A DNA stretch of 64,000 bases from positions 139,356,148 to 139,420,147 of the forward strand of contig CM071598.1 in assembly GCA_036435485.1 (NCBI GenBank), given 5' to 3'. Position numbers and translations under genes: made by a program. Positions 24,326 to 36,833 of this stretch are shown in pieces. The DNA is from Saposhnikovia divaricata (taxonomy: Eukaryota > Streptophyta > Magnoliopsida > Apiales > Apiaceae). The notes beneath the pieces were generated by a model. That model saw only the letters and a list, made by a program, of their open reading frames with translations. It had not been told where the DNA came from and made no database searches. Each line of letters opens with the position of its first letter. The first letter of the stretch is position 1.

Positions 24326-25880
24326 AGACTCAAAACAGACTTGATACTGACAGATGCAATGCAATGCATGAATGCAACTATAGTGAAAATGCAACAATCC
24401 CCTCGAACTAACCAAAACCAACTAGCAAGCAAATATCTCAAAGAATGCAACTAAATCCAAATAGAGCTCGACTAAGTCCCCGTATACTAACAATACATGA
24501 ACAGAAACGTCCGTGTGTGCGATGCTCATCAGATATACTCCTAACACTAGATTAAAATCATACCTATTCTTCGCCAAGACAATCACAGGTTTATAAATAG
24601 AATAGATGGTAAACACTTCACAACCTAGGAACACCTCCTTCATCATTCGAGTTAGACAGGAATTCATGCTTTATTACTAACAACTACGACATATAATACT
24701 ATACATATCAACGCATGCTTATTTAACCGTGCAATGGATGAGATCCCAAAAGGCTTATACAATAATACCCATGTAGCGAGCGTTAGGTTAGTGGATCCCA
24801 GACTATAAATTCCTTAGGTCACTAGGCACAAGGTCCCCTAGAACTTAATTGCTCGAGTATTAAAGAGTTCACCCTGGTTAATTTTGCATTTAACAATTTA
24901 AACAATTTACATAACATTTTTTTTCTTTTGACTCTTTTTTCTTTTTTTTTCGATTTTTTTTTATACGCAATCTGGAATGAGAATTCTCATCCAACCCTAG
25001 ACTACTCATAAAAATATGAGCCGGCTACTAGCCATTTAATGCCTAGCCATTATTGAAAAATATTTACAACTAGCATGAAATCCCTGGTTTCCCCCAAACT
25101 TAGATTTTAGTGTCCCTACGCCATCAAGGGAATAACGAAAATTCTAAATATAAACAAGTGATTAAATCTAAAACAACCAAACAAGCATGACCTCAACCTA
25201 GCCCAAAAGCAAACGATGAGACTGTGTAAAAATTTGTTTCTGAAGCATGCAAGTCAATTTCATAAGAACTATAAATCAACCCTCTATTCATCAATAATCA
25301 CACTCAATTAGACATCGACCTACCAATCTGAATTAGCTCATCCTAAGGGATCATGAAATATGCATGCTATGCAAATGCAACTAAAACGAACTCGCATGGT
25401 AAAACAAAAAAAATAACAGAATGTCCTATATGAAACAAAACATGCAATAATACGAACAAAACATGAATGAATTACACTACGCATGCAAAATATGATATCT
25501 ATATGAACACAATGACACAACTAACACTACTTATCCCCCAAATCACCCCCAAACTTTCAAAATTCAATGTCCCCATTGAATGGAAGTAAATACAAGGGAT
25601 AGTAGACATACATAATCATCGGCAGGGCCACTCTCCTCGGGTGATGAATCTGGTGATGGATAAGTGGCATGAGCTCCAAAAACAGGCCAAGTGACCTCTA
25701 CACCCTCCTCACGAAAATAGTAATCCAGAATTATGAAGAATGGGGGAAAATGCTCTTTTATTTGAAAGCAGGAAATCCATGGGTTGCCTCCCAGGAAGCG
25801 CCTTTGTTTAAAGTCTTTAGCTAGACATGGCAATGGTTTTTTCCTTTAAAAATTTCTACACCGTATCTCTATATGGCCAT
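24326..25880 (-). other. Non-coding post-gag/pol segment of the nested Athila-like element
   Basis: No reading frame looks real. It holds a T-rich run near 24910-24962 and purine-tract-like copies (plus strand CCCCCAAACTT) at 25091 and 25546. At 25780-25805 there is the GGGTTGCCTCCCAGGAAGCG motif, also found after pol in the first element on the other strand. Confidence 0.65.
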
Positions 25881-27209
25881 TTAATTATCTTTTCCGGCTA
25901 CATCCTTGATGACAAGTTTCAGCCTTCTTTGCTCCTCAACAGTGTCAGTAACATTGTTCTCTTCACTACCTGACAAGTTAGCAACAATAATAATAGGCAA
26001 AGTAGATGATTGACCCAAATATGCATACCTCAGGTGATCTGGTGCTTTAAGCTCGAGTTTGGAAGCTTCTTCAACATGATGATTTTCATTATTAACTACC
26101 AAAGACTGATCAAGAGTGGAAATAGACGGATTAGGAACGGATGTGGGTGGTTCACCAACAGAAGTCTTAACAACAGACTTAGGATCAAAAGAACTTTCCT
26201 CAAGTTGAATTTCATGCTTAGAACAAATAGCATTCAATTCCTCTAACATCTCATCAGAAGTAAAATTCCTATACAACTGATGAAGATATTTATTACCCTC
26301 ATACTTTAACAAAACATCTTTCTCAAGAAAAGACTCAATTGCACTATCCTCAAGATTTGACCATGAAACAACCTCATCAATCAGCACCTGAGAATCCCAA
26401 AGATCAGCCACGCCTAATTCCTCATCTTCAGTATCAGCCTTTCCTTGTAAAGCAACGTCTAATGGATCCGACTTCAACATCTGATCAAACGCTTTATTCT
26501 GGTCAGTATCAACCCCTTCCACTCTATAGCACTCTTCATTCTTTGCAAAAAATTTCATGGCCTTGAACACATTAAAAGAGACAGTCTGATCTTGCACTCT
26601 CATTGTGAGCTCTCCTTTCTGAACATCTATCAAAGTACGGCCAGTAGCGAGAAAAGGCCTTCCCAAGATGATGGGAATCTTCTTATCTTCTTCAAAATCA
26701 AGAATCACGAAATCCGCAGGGAAAATGAGCTTATCAACTTTTACCAAAACATCCTCCACGATACCTCTAGGATATGTGATCGACCGATCAGCCAACTGTA
26801 AAGATATATATGTAGGTTTAGGATCGGGCAGACCAAGTTGCATGAAAACAGACAGGGGCATGAGATTGATGCTAGCTCCCAAGTCACACAAACACTTGTC
26901 AAAAGATAAGTTGCCTATAGTGTACGGAATGGTGAAACTTCCCGGATCCTTAAGCTTCGGTGGCAATTTCTACCGCAGAACCGCACTACACTCCTCTGTC
27001 AAAGCAACAGTTTCCAATTCCTCGAGTTTCAGCTTCCGTGATAGAATACCCTTCATGAAATTTGCATAGCTCGGCATCTGTTCAAGAGCTTTCGCAAAAG
27101 GTATGTTGATGTGCAATTTCTTGAAGACGTCCAAAAATTTCTGAAATGGCTTTTCTTGACTTTTTAGCAAGCGTCGTGGATATGGAGGAGGAGGATAGTG
27201 TTGGGACAA
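25881..27209 (-). pseudogene. Gag C-terminus and aspartic protease of the nested Athila-like element
   Basis: The frame 27209-25881 encodes the end of gag and a retroviral-type aspartic protease with CDLGASINLMP, LQLADRS and [11 protein letters not shown], closely similar to the protease of the first element. A single TAG at 26970-26972 interrupts it, at a place where glutamine is expected. Downstream of the protease the protein reaches the YAYLGQSSTLPIIIV linker and then ends after about 25 residues, exactly where RT should begin. RT, RNase H and integrase are therefore deleted, not merely mutated. At its upstream end the frame is cut by the copia insertion at 27199. Confidence 0.8.
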
Positions 27210-28303
27210 TCAGATCTTGGCACTGCGATTTTTGATACAATAAATTAACGAGTACAAATAGAAAAGTCACCTTGTTAACGGTTGATTCCACGCTCTTCTA
27301 TTGTATTCACAAATTCCCTTGAGCGAAGTGTGGCCTTCGTCTTCTCAAGTTAACCTCTCTTCTTGCTCCTGGGTGGCTACAAAATTTCTTGACCAACCCT
27401 AGCAAGAAGAGAATAAGAATATATATAGGGCTACAATAGGGATCATGGATAATTAGGTTAGGCCTCCCAATGACATTCCGAGCCCAGCCCAATGTCATTT
27501 AATATTAATTCAATCCACTAAAGAATTAATATTTGCACTACCTTTCCTAATACCGTAATTTAATTAATTAATTCGGTTCCAATATTATTTGCTTATTAAA
27601 TTCCCCATGTTTAAAATATCGCATGTCCATTAATTAAATAAATTACTGATAATTCATTTAATTAATATCTTTTATCCTTGATCATCCACTCAACCTTTAT
27701 TTAATTATGCCGGAATAAATCCACCTGCAGGGTTTCACATAATTAAATCTTTTTGAGCTTTCAAGGGGACATCATTAACCTGAATATTATCAGGACATGG
27801 ATTCCTTCTATAAATAATATTCACCATATATATTATTTCATCACCCAAAATATAATGAAATAAATCAAAAGAATTATTTCATATATAAATCAAAGCATGT
27901 AAATAATATACACGTGTCAATTACTATATCTGGATTAAGAACCTAAGCATTAATAATAACATAGAATCTTAGTTCTCTTTCTTAATCAGTATAAGGGAAC
28001 AATTCTAAATTTGATCCTGTTCAATATACACAAAGTATACTAGTATTATTTATTAATCAATATAAACTAATCTAAATAATACTACAGCCATTCCAGTGGA
28101 TTGTCTAACTCCACCTGTGCTGTGAACCTTATTATATTATATAAACCGTATTTAACAATCTAATATTATGTATCCCATTTGATACTAGATTGTCCACAAT
28201 ATATAATATTAGACAGCATGTAAACATTTAAATGATTCTCAATAAAACTGGGTCAGAAATAAATGTATATACTTTAAATAAATATTTTCAGTATACACCA
28301 ACA
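27199..28303 (-). repeat. Copia 3' LTR
   Basis: 1105 bp. On the plus strand it runs TGTTGGGACAATCAGATC...CAGTATACACCAACA. Same length as the partner LTR. Confidence 0.96.
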
Positions 28304-28314
28304 ATCTCCCACTT
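28304..28314 (-). other. Copia polypurine tract
   Basis: On the minus strand AAGTGGGAGAT precedes the LTR start TGTTGGTG. This is a typical copia tract. Confidence 0.75.
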
Positions 28315-28373
28315 ATACTCAAAATATCTATGAGTATATCAGTGTTTATTTAATCCACTATTACACAAAAAAA

Positions 28374-31143
28374 ACTATGTGTCTATCCATCTGACTCCTA
28401 TCGCTTCCACATGCCTGTCAAAAACTTTGGCTGGCAAGCTCTTTGTGAAAGGATCTGCCCGGTTGTCTTCTGATGATATGTGAGCCACAACTATATCTCC
28501 TCACTTTACGATTCCTCGTATGAGATGACACTTACGTTCAATATGTTTAGCTGCTTTGTGATCTCGCGGTTCCTTTGAATTTGCTACAGCACCAGTGTTA
28601 TCACAATATACTGTCAAGCTACTAGGCAAATTAGGTACCACATCCAAGTCCAAAAGGAAGTTCCTGAACCATACAGCCTCCTTTGCAGCCTCAGAGGCCG
28701 CCACATACTCGGCTTCCATGGTAGAGTCTGCAATGCATTTCTGTTTTACACTCCTCCATATAACGGCTCCACCTCCCAAAGTAAAAACATATCCCGAGGT
28801 TGATTTCCTCTTATCCCTATCTGATTGAAAATCTGAAACAGTATATCCCAAAGGAAATAGATCTGAGGCCTTGTAAATTAACATATACTCCTTAGTCCTT
28901 CTCAGGTACTTGAGTATAGTTTTTACTGCACTCCAATGTTCCTGACCTGGGTTTGACTGATATCTACTAACCATGCCTACAGCAAAGCAGATGTCAGGCC
29001 TCGTACATAACATAGCATACATTAAACTTCCACATGCCGAGGCATAAGGAACTGCTTTGATGCTCTCTATATCCTTAGGTGTCGAAGGACACTGCTCCTT
29101 GGATAGAGCAACTCCATGCTTAAAAGGTAGAAAACCTTTCTTAGAGTTCTGCATGTTAAAACGAACTAATACTTCATCAATGTAGGGCTGTTGAGATAAA
29201 GCCAACATCCTTTTCTTGCGATCCCTTATTACTTTGATCCCAAGGATGTATGCCGCTTCACCTAAGTCCTTCATTTCAAATTGTTTGAACAACCATGCCT
29301 TTACTGATGATAACATCTTAACATTGTTTCCAATGAGTAAAATGTCATCTACATACAGTACTAGAAAAACCACTGCATTACCCTCACTTCTCTTATACAC
29401 ACATGATTCGCTTGGACTTTGATCAAATCCATATGACTGGACTGCCTGATCAAAACGAATATTCCAGTCCCTAGAAGCTTGTTTTAGTCCATAAATAGAC
29501 CTCTTAAGCTTACAAACAAGATGCTCTTGGCCTTCCTTAATGAATCCTTTTGGTTGTTGCATATAGATGGTTTCCTCAAGTCTTCCATTAAGGAAAGCTG
29601 TCTTGACATCCATTTGCCAAATCTCATAATCGAGATGAGCTGCTATAGATAAAAGAATCCGGATCGACTTAAGCATAACAACCAGCGAAAAGGTTTCCTC
29701 ATAATCGATCCCTTCTTTCTGAGTATACCCTTTCGCAATAAGTCGTGCTTTCCAAGCTTTCACCTTTTTGTCAGATCCTCTTTTCTTCTTGTAGATCCAC
29801 ATACATCCAATGGGTTTTACACCTTTGGGTGGTTCCACAAGCTCCCAAACTTGATTGGAATACATAGATTCCATCTCAGATTCCATTGCCTTTTGCCATA
29901 GATCTGCATCTTTATCTAGAATTGCCTCTTCGTATGTCCTGGGATCCTCATCATGTTCGCCAGAGACCAAGTCCGAGGACTCTCCCAAAAACATGAATCT
30001 TTCTGGTTGTTGAACAACCCTCCCACTACGACGAGGCACTGGTGCAGTATTAGTGTTAAGTTGTGCATTTTCTTGTGGCTGTTCTACTTGTACTATTGGC
30101 ACTTGGGGATTATCTGTCCCTCCCACTAGTTCCTCTAAAACGATACTACTCATGGGTTTATGGTTCATTATATAGTCTTCTTCTAAGAATCTAGCATTGG
30201 TGCTAACAATGATATCTCGATCCCTAGGACTATAAAATGAATAACCTTTCGTTCCCATGGGATAGCCTACAAACAGCCTTACTTCTGTACGAGATTCTAA
30301 CTTGGTCGCGTTCTTGTTCAGCACATGTGCTGGACAACCTCAAATCCGAATATGTCTTAGACTTGGTTTGCTGCCAGTCCACAATTCTATTGGAGTCTTG
30401 GGAACCGACTTAGAAGGTACCAAGTTCAGAAGATAAGCCGCTGTTTCTATAGCATATCCCCAAAACGACTTGGGTAAATCTGAATAACTCATCATCGATC
30501 TAACACTCTCTAAAAGAGTCCGATTCCTTCTCTCTGCTACACCATTCTGCTGAGGTGTGCCAGGTGCAGACAACTGGGATGTGATCCCATTTTCTGATAA
30601 ATATTCCCTAAATTCTCCAAGAAACTATTCGCCACCACGATCTGATCGTAGTGACTTGATACATTTTCCAATATGTCGCTTCTCCGCACTTGCTTTGTAC
30701 TCTTTGAATTTTTCAAAGCACTCAGACTTACGGCGTAACAAATAAATGTACCCATATCTAGAATAATCGTCAATGAAAGTGACAAAATACTCATAACCTC
30801 CTCTTGCTTGGATACTCATAGGTCCACATAAATCAGTATGAACCAATTCTAACACTTCTTTGGCTCTATTCCCCTTTGCTTTAAAAGGCCTATTAGTCAT
30901 CTTACCTTCCAAGCAGGATTCACAATCTGGAAATGGCTCCACTGCCAACGAGCCTAATGGCCCATCTACTACCAGTCTTTGAATCCTCCTCAAGTTAATA
31001 TGACCTAATCTTAAGTGCCAAAGATATGTTTGGTTCAATTCAGAAGGTTTCTTTCTTTTATTTGAGCTAGAAAGAATGTTATTAGTTTCCTTATGTTGCA
31101 GCATTGGTTGGATAGGATTAATAATATATAAATTGTCTTGCAA
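28374..31143 (-). pseudogene. Copia pol: integrase, RT and RNase H, with stops
   Basis: One frame runs from 31143 to a natural stop at 28374-28376. Integrase comes first, with an HHCC finger (HLRLGH...CESCLEGK). The DDE core has D in HTDLCGP, D in SDRGGE and E in NGVAERRNR. RT follows with the LYVDDILL motif, then RNase H with ADSTMEAEYVA and the KHIE segment. That integrase-before-RT order defines Ty1/copia. In-frame stops are TAG at 30625-30627, TGA at 30340-30342 (expected Trp in IWGCPAHVL) and TGA at 28501-28503 (expected Arg, a CGA-to-TGA change). A frameshift near 31150-31180 separates this frame from gag and protease. Confidence 0.88.
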
Positions 31144-31172
31144 TGTACCAGAACATATAACTCATTTATTCA

Positions 31173-32318
31173 TCATAATAGAAACATTACGATCCAAAAA
31201 ACATTATAACCATCCATGGCAAGTTTAGAAACCGAAATTAAATTCCTTCTAAACGAAGGTACATAAAGACAATTGTTCAAAACCAAAATCCTATCATCGC
31301 CAAAAGATAAAGTAATTATTCCAACTGCAACTACTGCTACTTTCGTAGCATCTCCCATGAACACATATATCTCGCCATCTCTAAGCATTCTTGATTGCTG
31401 GAACCCCTGCATAGAGTTACAAACATGGTCAGTGGCTCCTGTATCTACACACCAAGTGCTCGTAGATATAGCCGCTATATATGTTTTTGTAACCAGAGAA
31501 AGGGACATACCAGTATTGTTTGTCTTCTTAAGAAGAGGACAATCCTGTTTCCAGTGACCTGACTGCTTGCACTTGAAGCACTTGCCCTTAGGCTTTTTCA
31601 CACCACCTTGAACTCCCACTGCATTAGCAACCTTTCCAGCTTTCCGTGTCTGAGTCTTTTTCTTCTTCTTACCTTTCGGCTTAGATGAAGAAGCTTTCTC
31701 AGCCACATTCACTTGAACATTCTGTTTAAAGAGTCCTTCTGCTGCCTGAAGTTCTGTCATAAGTTCCGCGAGACTATACATCCTTTTGTTCATGGTGTAA
31801 TTCAAGCGGAACTGCTCAAAACTTTTGGGCAAGCTCATAAGGATGATATCGATCTGGGTTTCCCCATCAATATCAGCACCAAGGATCTCCATCTCATTCA
31901 GATGAGACATCATTCTGAGAACATGATCCCTTACAGGTGTTCCTTCAACCATCTGAGTGTTCATTAAAGCCTTCATTGCTACTTGCCTAGCAGCCCTATT
32001 CTGTTCCCCAAAAAGTTCCTTGAGATTAAAGAGCATATCTGAAGCAGTGGCCATAGCCTGATGCTGATGCTACAAAACACCCGACATTGCTGCCAGAATG
32101 TAACATCGCGACATCTGATCAGCCTTAACCCACCACTTATAATACTCCTTCTCACTTTCAGGAGCATCTTCAGCAGGCTGATCTGGCTTGGGTTCATAAG
32201 TACAAAATTTGTACTCCTAAACAGTCAACACTATGTCCAAATTACGTTTCCATTCAATATAGTTTGGTCCAGTAAGTTTGTTATCCTTAAGTATGGTGAA
32301 TAGTGGATTAAAGCCCAT
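31173..32318 (-). pseudogene. Copia gag and protease, with stops
   Basis: The frame starts at ATG 32318 with MGFNPLFTILKDNKLTGPNY, a usual copia gag start. It contains the gag helices, a lysine-rich basic stretch, the CCHC knuckle CFKCKQSGHWKQDC and the protease motif DTGATDHV. TAG codons at 32217-32219 and 32070-32072 interrupt gag near its N-terminus, so no normal Gag can be made. After the protease the frame is lost near 31175. Confidence 0.85.
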
Positions 32319-33962
32319 AATGATCTAATCCTGAGAATCATACATGTAACACATAATCAGAGAGTTGCACAAATCTTAAAACCTATTGGTTTCCTCTAAC
32401 AATTAATTAAAATTAATGCACTAATATTTAAACACCATAAGTATCTGGTACACCACGATGGGTGACATATATACCACTTAATTCGTTTAAATATTACTTC
32501 GGTCCTATTACTAAATAATACGCCACGTTTGGGTGGACTATATATTACCTTTCATAGCTAAGTGTATACCATTATAAAATCTAAATTAATAGCAATAAGA
32601 CCGGATGCCACCATTAAATATTTCAAATCAATAATCGATAATAGGATAATTCCCAGATCGGGGGGAGCATTGTCAAGAGGCGTCACTTAAGACCCCTTTC
32701 TAGACAGAATCATCCTTTCTCTCAATATCAAAAATCTATATTCAATCAGTGGTACCCTTCTAATTAATTGAATTCTATGAAACTTGGTATGCCACGTTGT
32801 GTGGCATGTATACCATTCAATATTCGTAATTAATTTAGGAAGTTTGTCCTAGTAATATCCATAACACTACCTGACACCATAAATCATATGCCACGTTAGG
32901 GTGGACTATATATAATTTATATTCGTCTTAGTGTTAAATTTACATACAAACAATAATGGAGACCGTGGGATTTAATTCCTAATTAATTCCCTCACCCACT
33001 TAGTATATTTATTTAAAATTAAGGAATTTTATGTAGCATGCATCGCCTTATGTTATTTAATCGCAATCCACATGTATCAAAATACACAAAACACATAACA
33101 TAACAGCATGCTATACATGATTAAAGCATAATAAATAAATACTATGTCCATGTCGTCCTAATTATGTTAAACATGCAATTAAAAAATAATTACACACATA
33201 ATTAACAACACACATAATTAATTAATTAAATCAATAATAAAAAATAAGTGGAAAAAATTAAAATAAAATTTTCCACTATTATGGCCCCTTGAAAAAAAAA
33301 ATTCCAGCCCTGTGTTCTGCTGGAAAAAAAATTTTCTGCCAAAAAAATGCTGTTGCGCAGCTTGTAGTAGCGTTACAGCCCTGTAAACCACTGTTGCGCA
33401 TTTGCATCCTGCGTTTCATCGTTCCAGAGCCTGTTGCGCATGTTCTTCCTGCGTTACAGGCACAGATCAGGCTGTGGCGCAGGCCTGACCTGCGTTACTG
33501 CCTCTGACTGTTTTTTTTTTCACCGCCGCCTCTTCAGTTTCCATACGTTAATCAGCCACTTGTCAGTTTTTCCAGACCAAAACAACAACAGCCCCATCAG
33601 TTACACAGCGGAACAAATTCTTTTCTCAGTTTTGATTTCCGATTGCACGTAATTGTTACAAAATACCCGGATTTTTACAAAACCCATCAAACAATTACAT
33701 AAAAAATAGATCTAATACAAAACTAATTTTGTAAAATCTATTCTAACACGATCAACCCTCATGTTTACAACCACGATAAACCACGTAGAAACCAAACAAA
33801 ATAACCACGATTAAACCACGTGGGATCCAAACACATAATTAAAATATACATGGCCATAATAGTGGATAACAACCTGCAAAACAGAATATACAAGCCTACC
33901 ACTATATACATGTATATATAATTACGACATGGACATCGTATCAAAAATCGCAGAACCATTGA
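32319..33962 (-). other. Long 5' leader of the copia element
   Basis: About 1.64 kb between primer site and gag start. It is AT-rich except for a CpG-rich patch at about 33340-33510. Four copies of a GCCACGTT...GTGG hairpin-like motif lie at about 32447, 32519, 32785 and 32887. No convincing reading frame is seen. Confidence 0.7.
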
Positions 33963-33980
33963 ACCTAGCTCTTGATGCCA
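33963..33980 (-). other. Copia primer binding site
   Basis: On the minus strand TGGCATCAAGAGCTAGGT begins three bases after the LTR. It resembles the initiator-tRNA-Met site TGGTATCAGAGC of many copia elements, with changes. Confidence 0.6.
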
Positions 33981-33982
33981 AT

Positions 33983-35087
33983 TGTTGGGACAATCAGATC
34001 TTGGCACTGCGATTTTTGATACAATAAATTAACGAGTACGAATAGAAAAGTCACCTTGTTAACGGTTGATTCCACGCTCTTCTATTGTATTCCCAAATTC
34101 CCTTGAGCGAAGTGTGGCCTTCGTCTTCTCAAGTTAACCTCTCTTCTTGCTCCTGGGTGGCTACAAAATTTCTTGACCAACCCTAGCAAGAAGAGAATAA
34201 GAATATATATAGGGCTACAATAGGGATCATGGATAATTAGGTTAGGCCTCCCAATGACATTCCGAGCCCAGCCCAATGTCATTTAATATTAATTCAATCC
34301 ACTAAAGAATTAATATTTGCACTACCTTTCCTAATACCGTAATTTAATTAATTAATTCGGTTCCAATATTATTTGATTATTAAATTCCCCATGTTTAAAA
34401 TATCGTATGTCCATTAATTAAATAAATTACTGATAATTCATTTAATTAATATCTTTTATCCTTGATCATCCACTCAACCTTTATTTAATTATGCTTGAAT
34501 AAATCCACCTGCAGGGTTTCACATAATTAAATCTTTTTGAGCTTTCAAGGGGACATCATTAACCTGAATATTATCAGGACATGGATTCCTTCTATAAATA
34601 ATATTCACCATATATATTATTTCATCACCCAAAATATAATGAAATAAATCAAAAGAATTATTTCATATATAAATCAAAGCATGTAAATAATATACACGTG
34701 TCAATTAGTATATCTGGATTAAGAACCTAAGCATTAATAATAACATAGAATCTTAGTTCTCCTTCTTAATCAGTATAGGGGAACAATTCTAAATTTGATC
34801 CTGTTCAATATACACAAAGTATACTAGTATTATTTATTAGTCAATATAAACTAATCTAAATAATACTACAGCCATTCCAGTGGATTGTCTAACTCCACCT
34901 GTACTGTGAACCTTATTATATTATATAAACCGTATTTAACAATCTAATATTCTGTATCCTATTTGATACTAGATTGTCCACAATATATAATATTAGACAG
35001 CATGTAAACATTTAAATGATTCTCAATAAAACTGGGCCAGAAATAAATGTATATACTTTAAATAAATATTTTCAGTATATACCAACA
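33983..35087 (-). repeat. Copia 5' LTR
   Basis: 1105 bp, the partner of 27199-28303. Confidence 0.96.
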
Positions 35088-36720
35088 GATATATCTGATT
35101 GTTCTTTAAATTCTGCTCCGAAGTAATCTTTTCAGCAGACTTCTTGCTCTTTTCCACTTCACCATCTAGCTGATCAGCCACCAAGTCAGATTTTTCAATT
35201 TCTGGTGCTGTAGATTTTTCAATCTACTGATTCTGAACTCCTTCATCTTCCTTAGCTGCTGATTTCGGATCTGTTGTAACCTTTTCCGATCTCAAAGTAA
35301 CTGCTTTCACCTGTTCCTTGACTTCCCTCTTACCTGGATTAGCCTCTGTATCACTCGGAAGTGTTTCTTGTGGCCTATTCAACAAGGCATTAGCAATCTG
35401 GCCAATCTGATTTTCCAAGGTCTTTATCGAAACTGCTTGGCTCTTGCACATCAACCTCAATTCCTTCAGTTCAGATTTTTTAGAAGAAGATTGCCCCGCA
35501 CTTGCATGAGGCTGTTGCTGAAACCCTGGAGGTTGATATGCTTGCCTTGGAGGATACTGCTACTGATAGCCTTGATTGAACGGCTTAGCTCCATATTGCT
35601 GGCCTTGAAATTGATGATAAGGCTGCTGTGGTTGTTGAGCACCTTGATTGTTGCTCCGGCTGAAATTAGGATGGTTTCTGTTGTTAGGATGGTAGGTGGT
35701 TGGAGCTAGTTGCGAAGGTCACTGAAAGTTACTCACAAACTATGCCGATTCATAAGAGATAGCACACTAATTCATATCATGCGCACCTGCACAAAGCTCA
35801 CACACACTAACCACCTGCTGAATTCCATAGTTAGTCAGAGAATCCACCTTCAAAGTTAAAGCCTTTAACTAAGCTGCTATAGCTGTAGCTGCATCCACCT
35901 CCAGAATTCCTGCTACTTTTCCTTGAGATAGTCTCTGAGTTGGATTCTGATATTCATTAGTAGCCATCATCTCAATTAAATCATAAGCTTCCTCGTAGCT
36001 CTTAGCCCATAGAGCTCCATTTGATGCTGCATCTAACAAAGGTCTTGATTGTGCTCCCAGACCATTATAGAAATCATGAATCACCATCCAGTCTGGCATA
36101 CCATGATGAGGACACTTTCTAAGCATCTCCTTGTAGTGTTCCCAAGCTTCACACAAAGATTCTCCAAACTGCTATGCAAACTGAGTAAGAGCATTCCTGA
36201 TTGCTGCAGTCTTGGCCATCGAAAAGAATTTAGTAAGAAACTTCTGAGCAAGATCCTCCCAAGTAGTAATGGAACCGGCTGGTAAAGAGTGTAACCAGCC
36301 GTTAGCTTTATCCCTCAAAGAAAATGGGAAAAGTCTCAATTTGATAACATCTTCCGACACACCAATGAACTTGATGGTGTCGTAGATCTCGATAAAGTCC
36401 CGAATGTGCATGTTAGGATCTTCCGTTGAAGCACCCCCAAACTGAACCGAATTCTGCACCATCTGAATTGTGCTAGGCTTGATTTCAAAGGTATTAGCTG
36501 CAATGGCTGGCCTGACAATACTAGATTGGATTTCATTGATCTTTGGTTGAGAATAATCCTTCAACACCTTAGCTGCTGCTGCTGCTCCTGCTGGTTCTCC
36601 AATCTTTTTAGCTGCTTCAAGTTTTTCTTTGCTTTTATCTATGACTACATCTACGTCTTCCAGTTTACGAGTTTAAGAACGTGTTCGCATACACGCTCAA
36701 GTACCTGGAAAACACCGAAC
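35088..36720 (-). pseudogene. Gag of the nested Athila-like element, riddled with TAG stops
   Basis: The gag frame is recognisable from about 36700 down to the copia joint at 35088. It has the gag core (NGWLHSLPAGSITTWEDLAQKFLTKFF region, then [17 protein letters not shown]) and a later coiled segment IKTLENQIGQIA. In-frame stops lie at 36172, 35869, 35767, 35740, 35719, 35560 and 35224. Six are TAG, mostly where glutamine is expected, and one (35719) is TGA where Trp fits. No frameshift occurs between about 36567 and 35088. Confidence 0.82.
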
Positions 36721-36809
36721 AAACAAGATATATAAGTAAAAAATCCGAGTCAGTGAACTCTAATGACCACTGATGACAAGCACATAAACTAAAAATAAAA
36801 CACCGATGA

Positions 36810-36827
36810 TCCCCTGCAGCGGCGCCA
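36810..36827 (-). other. Primer binding site of the nested Athila-like element
   Basis: On the minus strand TGGCGCCGCTGCAGGGGA, one base different from the site of the first element at 3-20. Confidence 0.75.
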
Positions 36828-36833
36828 AAAACT

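Larger units (their letters stand above)
27199..35087 (-). mobile_element. Full-length Ty1/copia retrotransposon (7889 bp) nested in gypsy gag
   Basis: Both LTRs are 1105 bp (27199-28303 and 33983-35087) and differ at about 15 positions by eye, so the insertion is fairly recent. The flanks are GATAG (27194-27198) and GATAT (35088-35092), a 5-bp duplication with one mismatch. Without the element and one duplication copy, the gypsy gag frame on each side rejoins exactly in frame, which confirms the joint. Primer site, leader, gag, pol and purine tract are in the expected minus-strand order. The genes are broken by several stops and one frameshift. Confidence 0.95.

Noticed and set aside
25564..25833. 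Minus-strand frame of 89 codons after the gypsy protease
   Set aside because: It covers the non-coding post-pol motif shared with the first element, so it is unlikely to be a gene.
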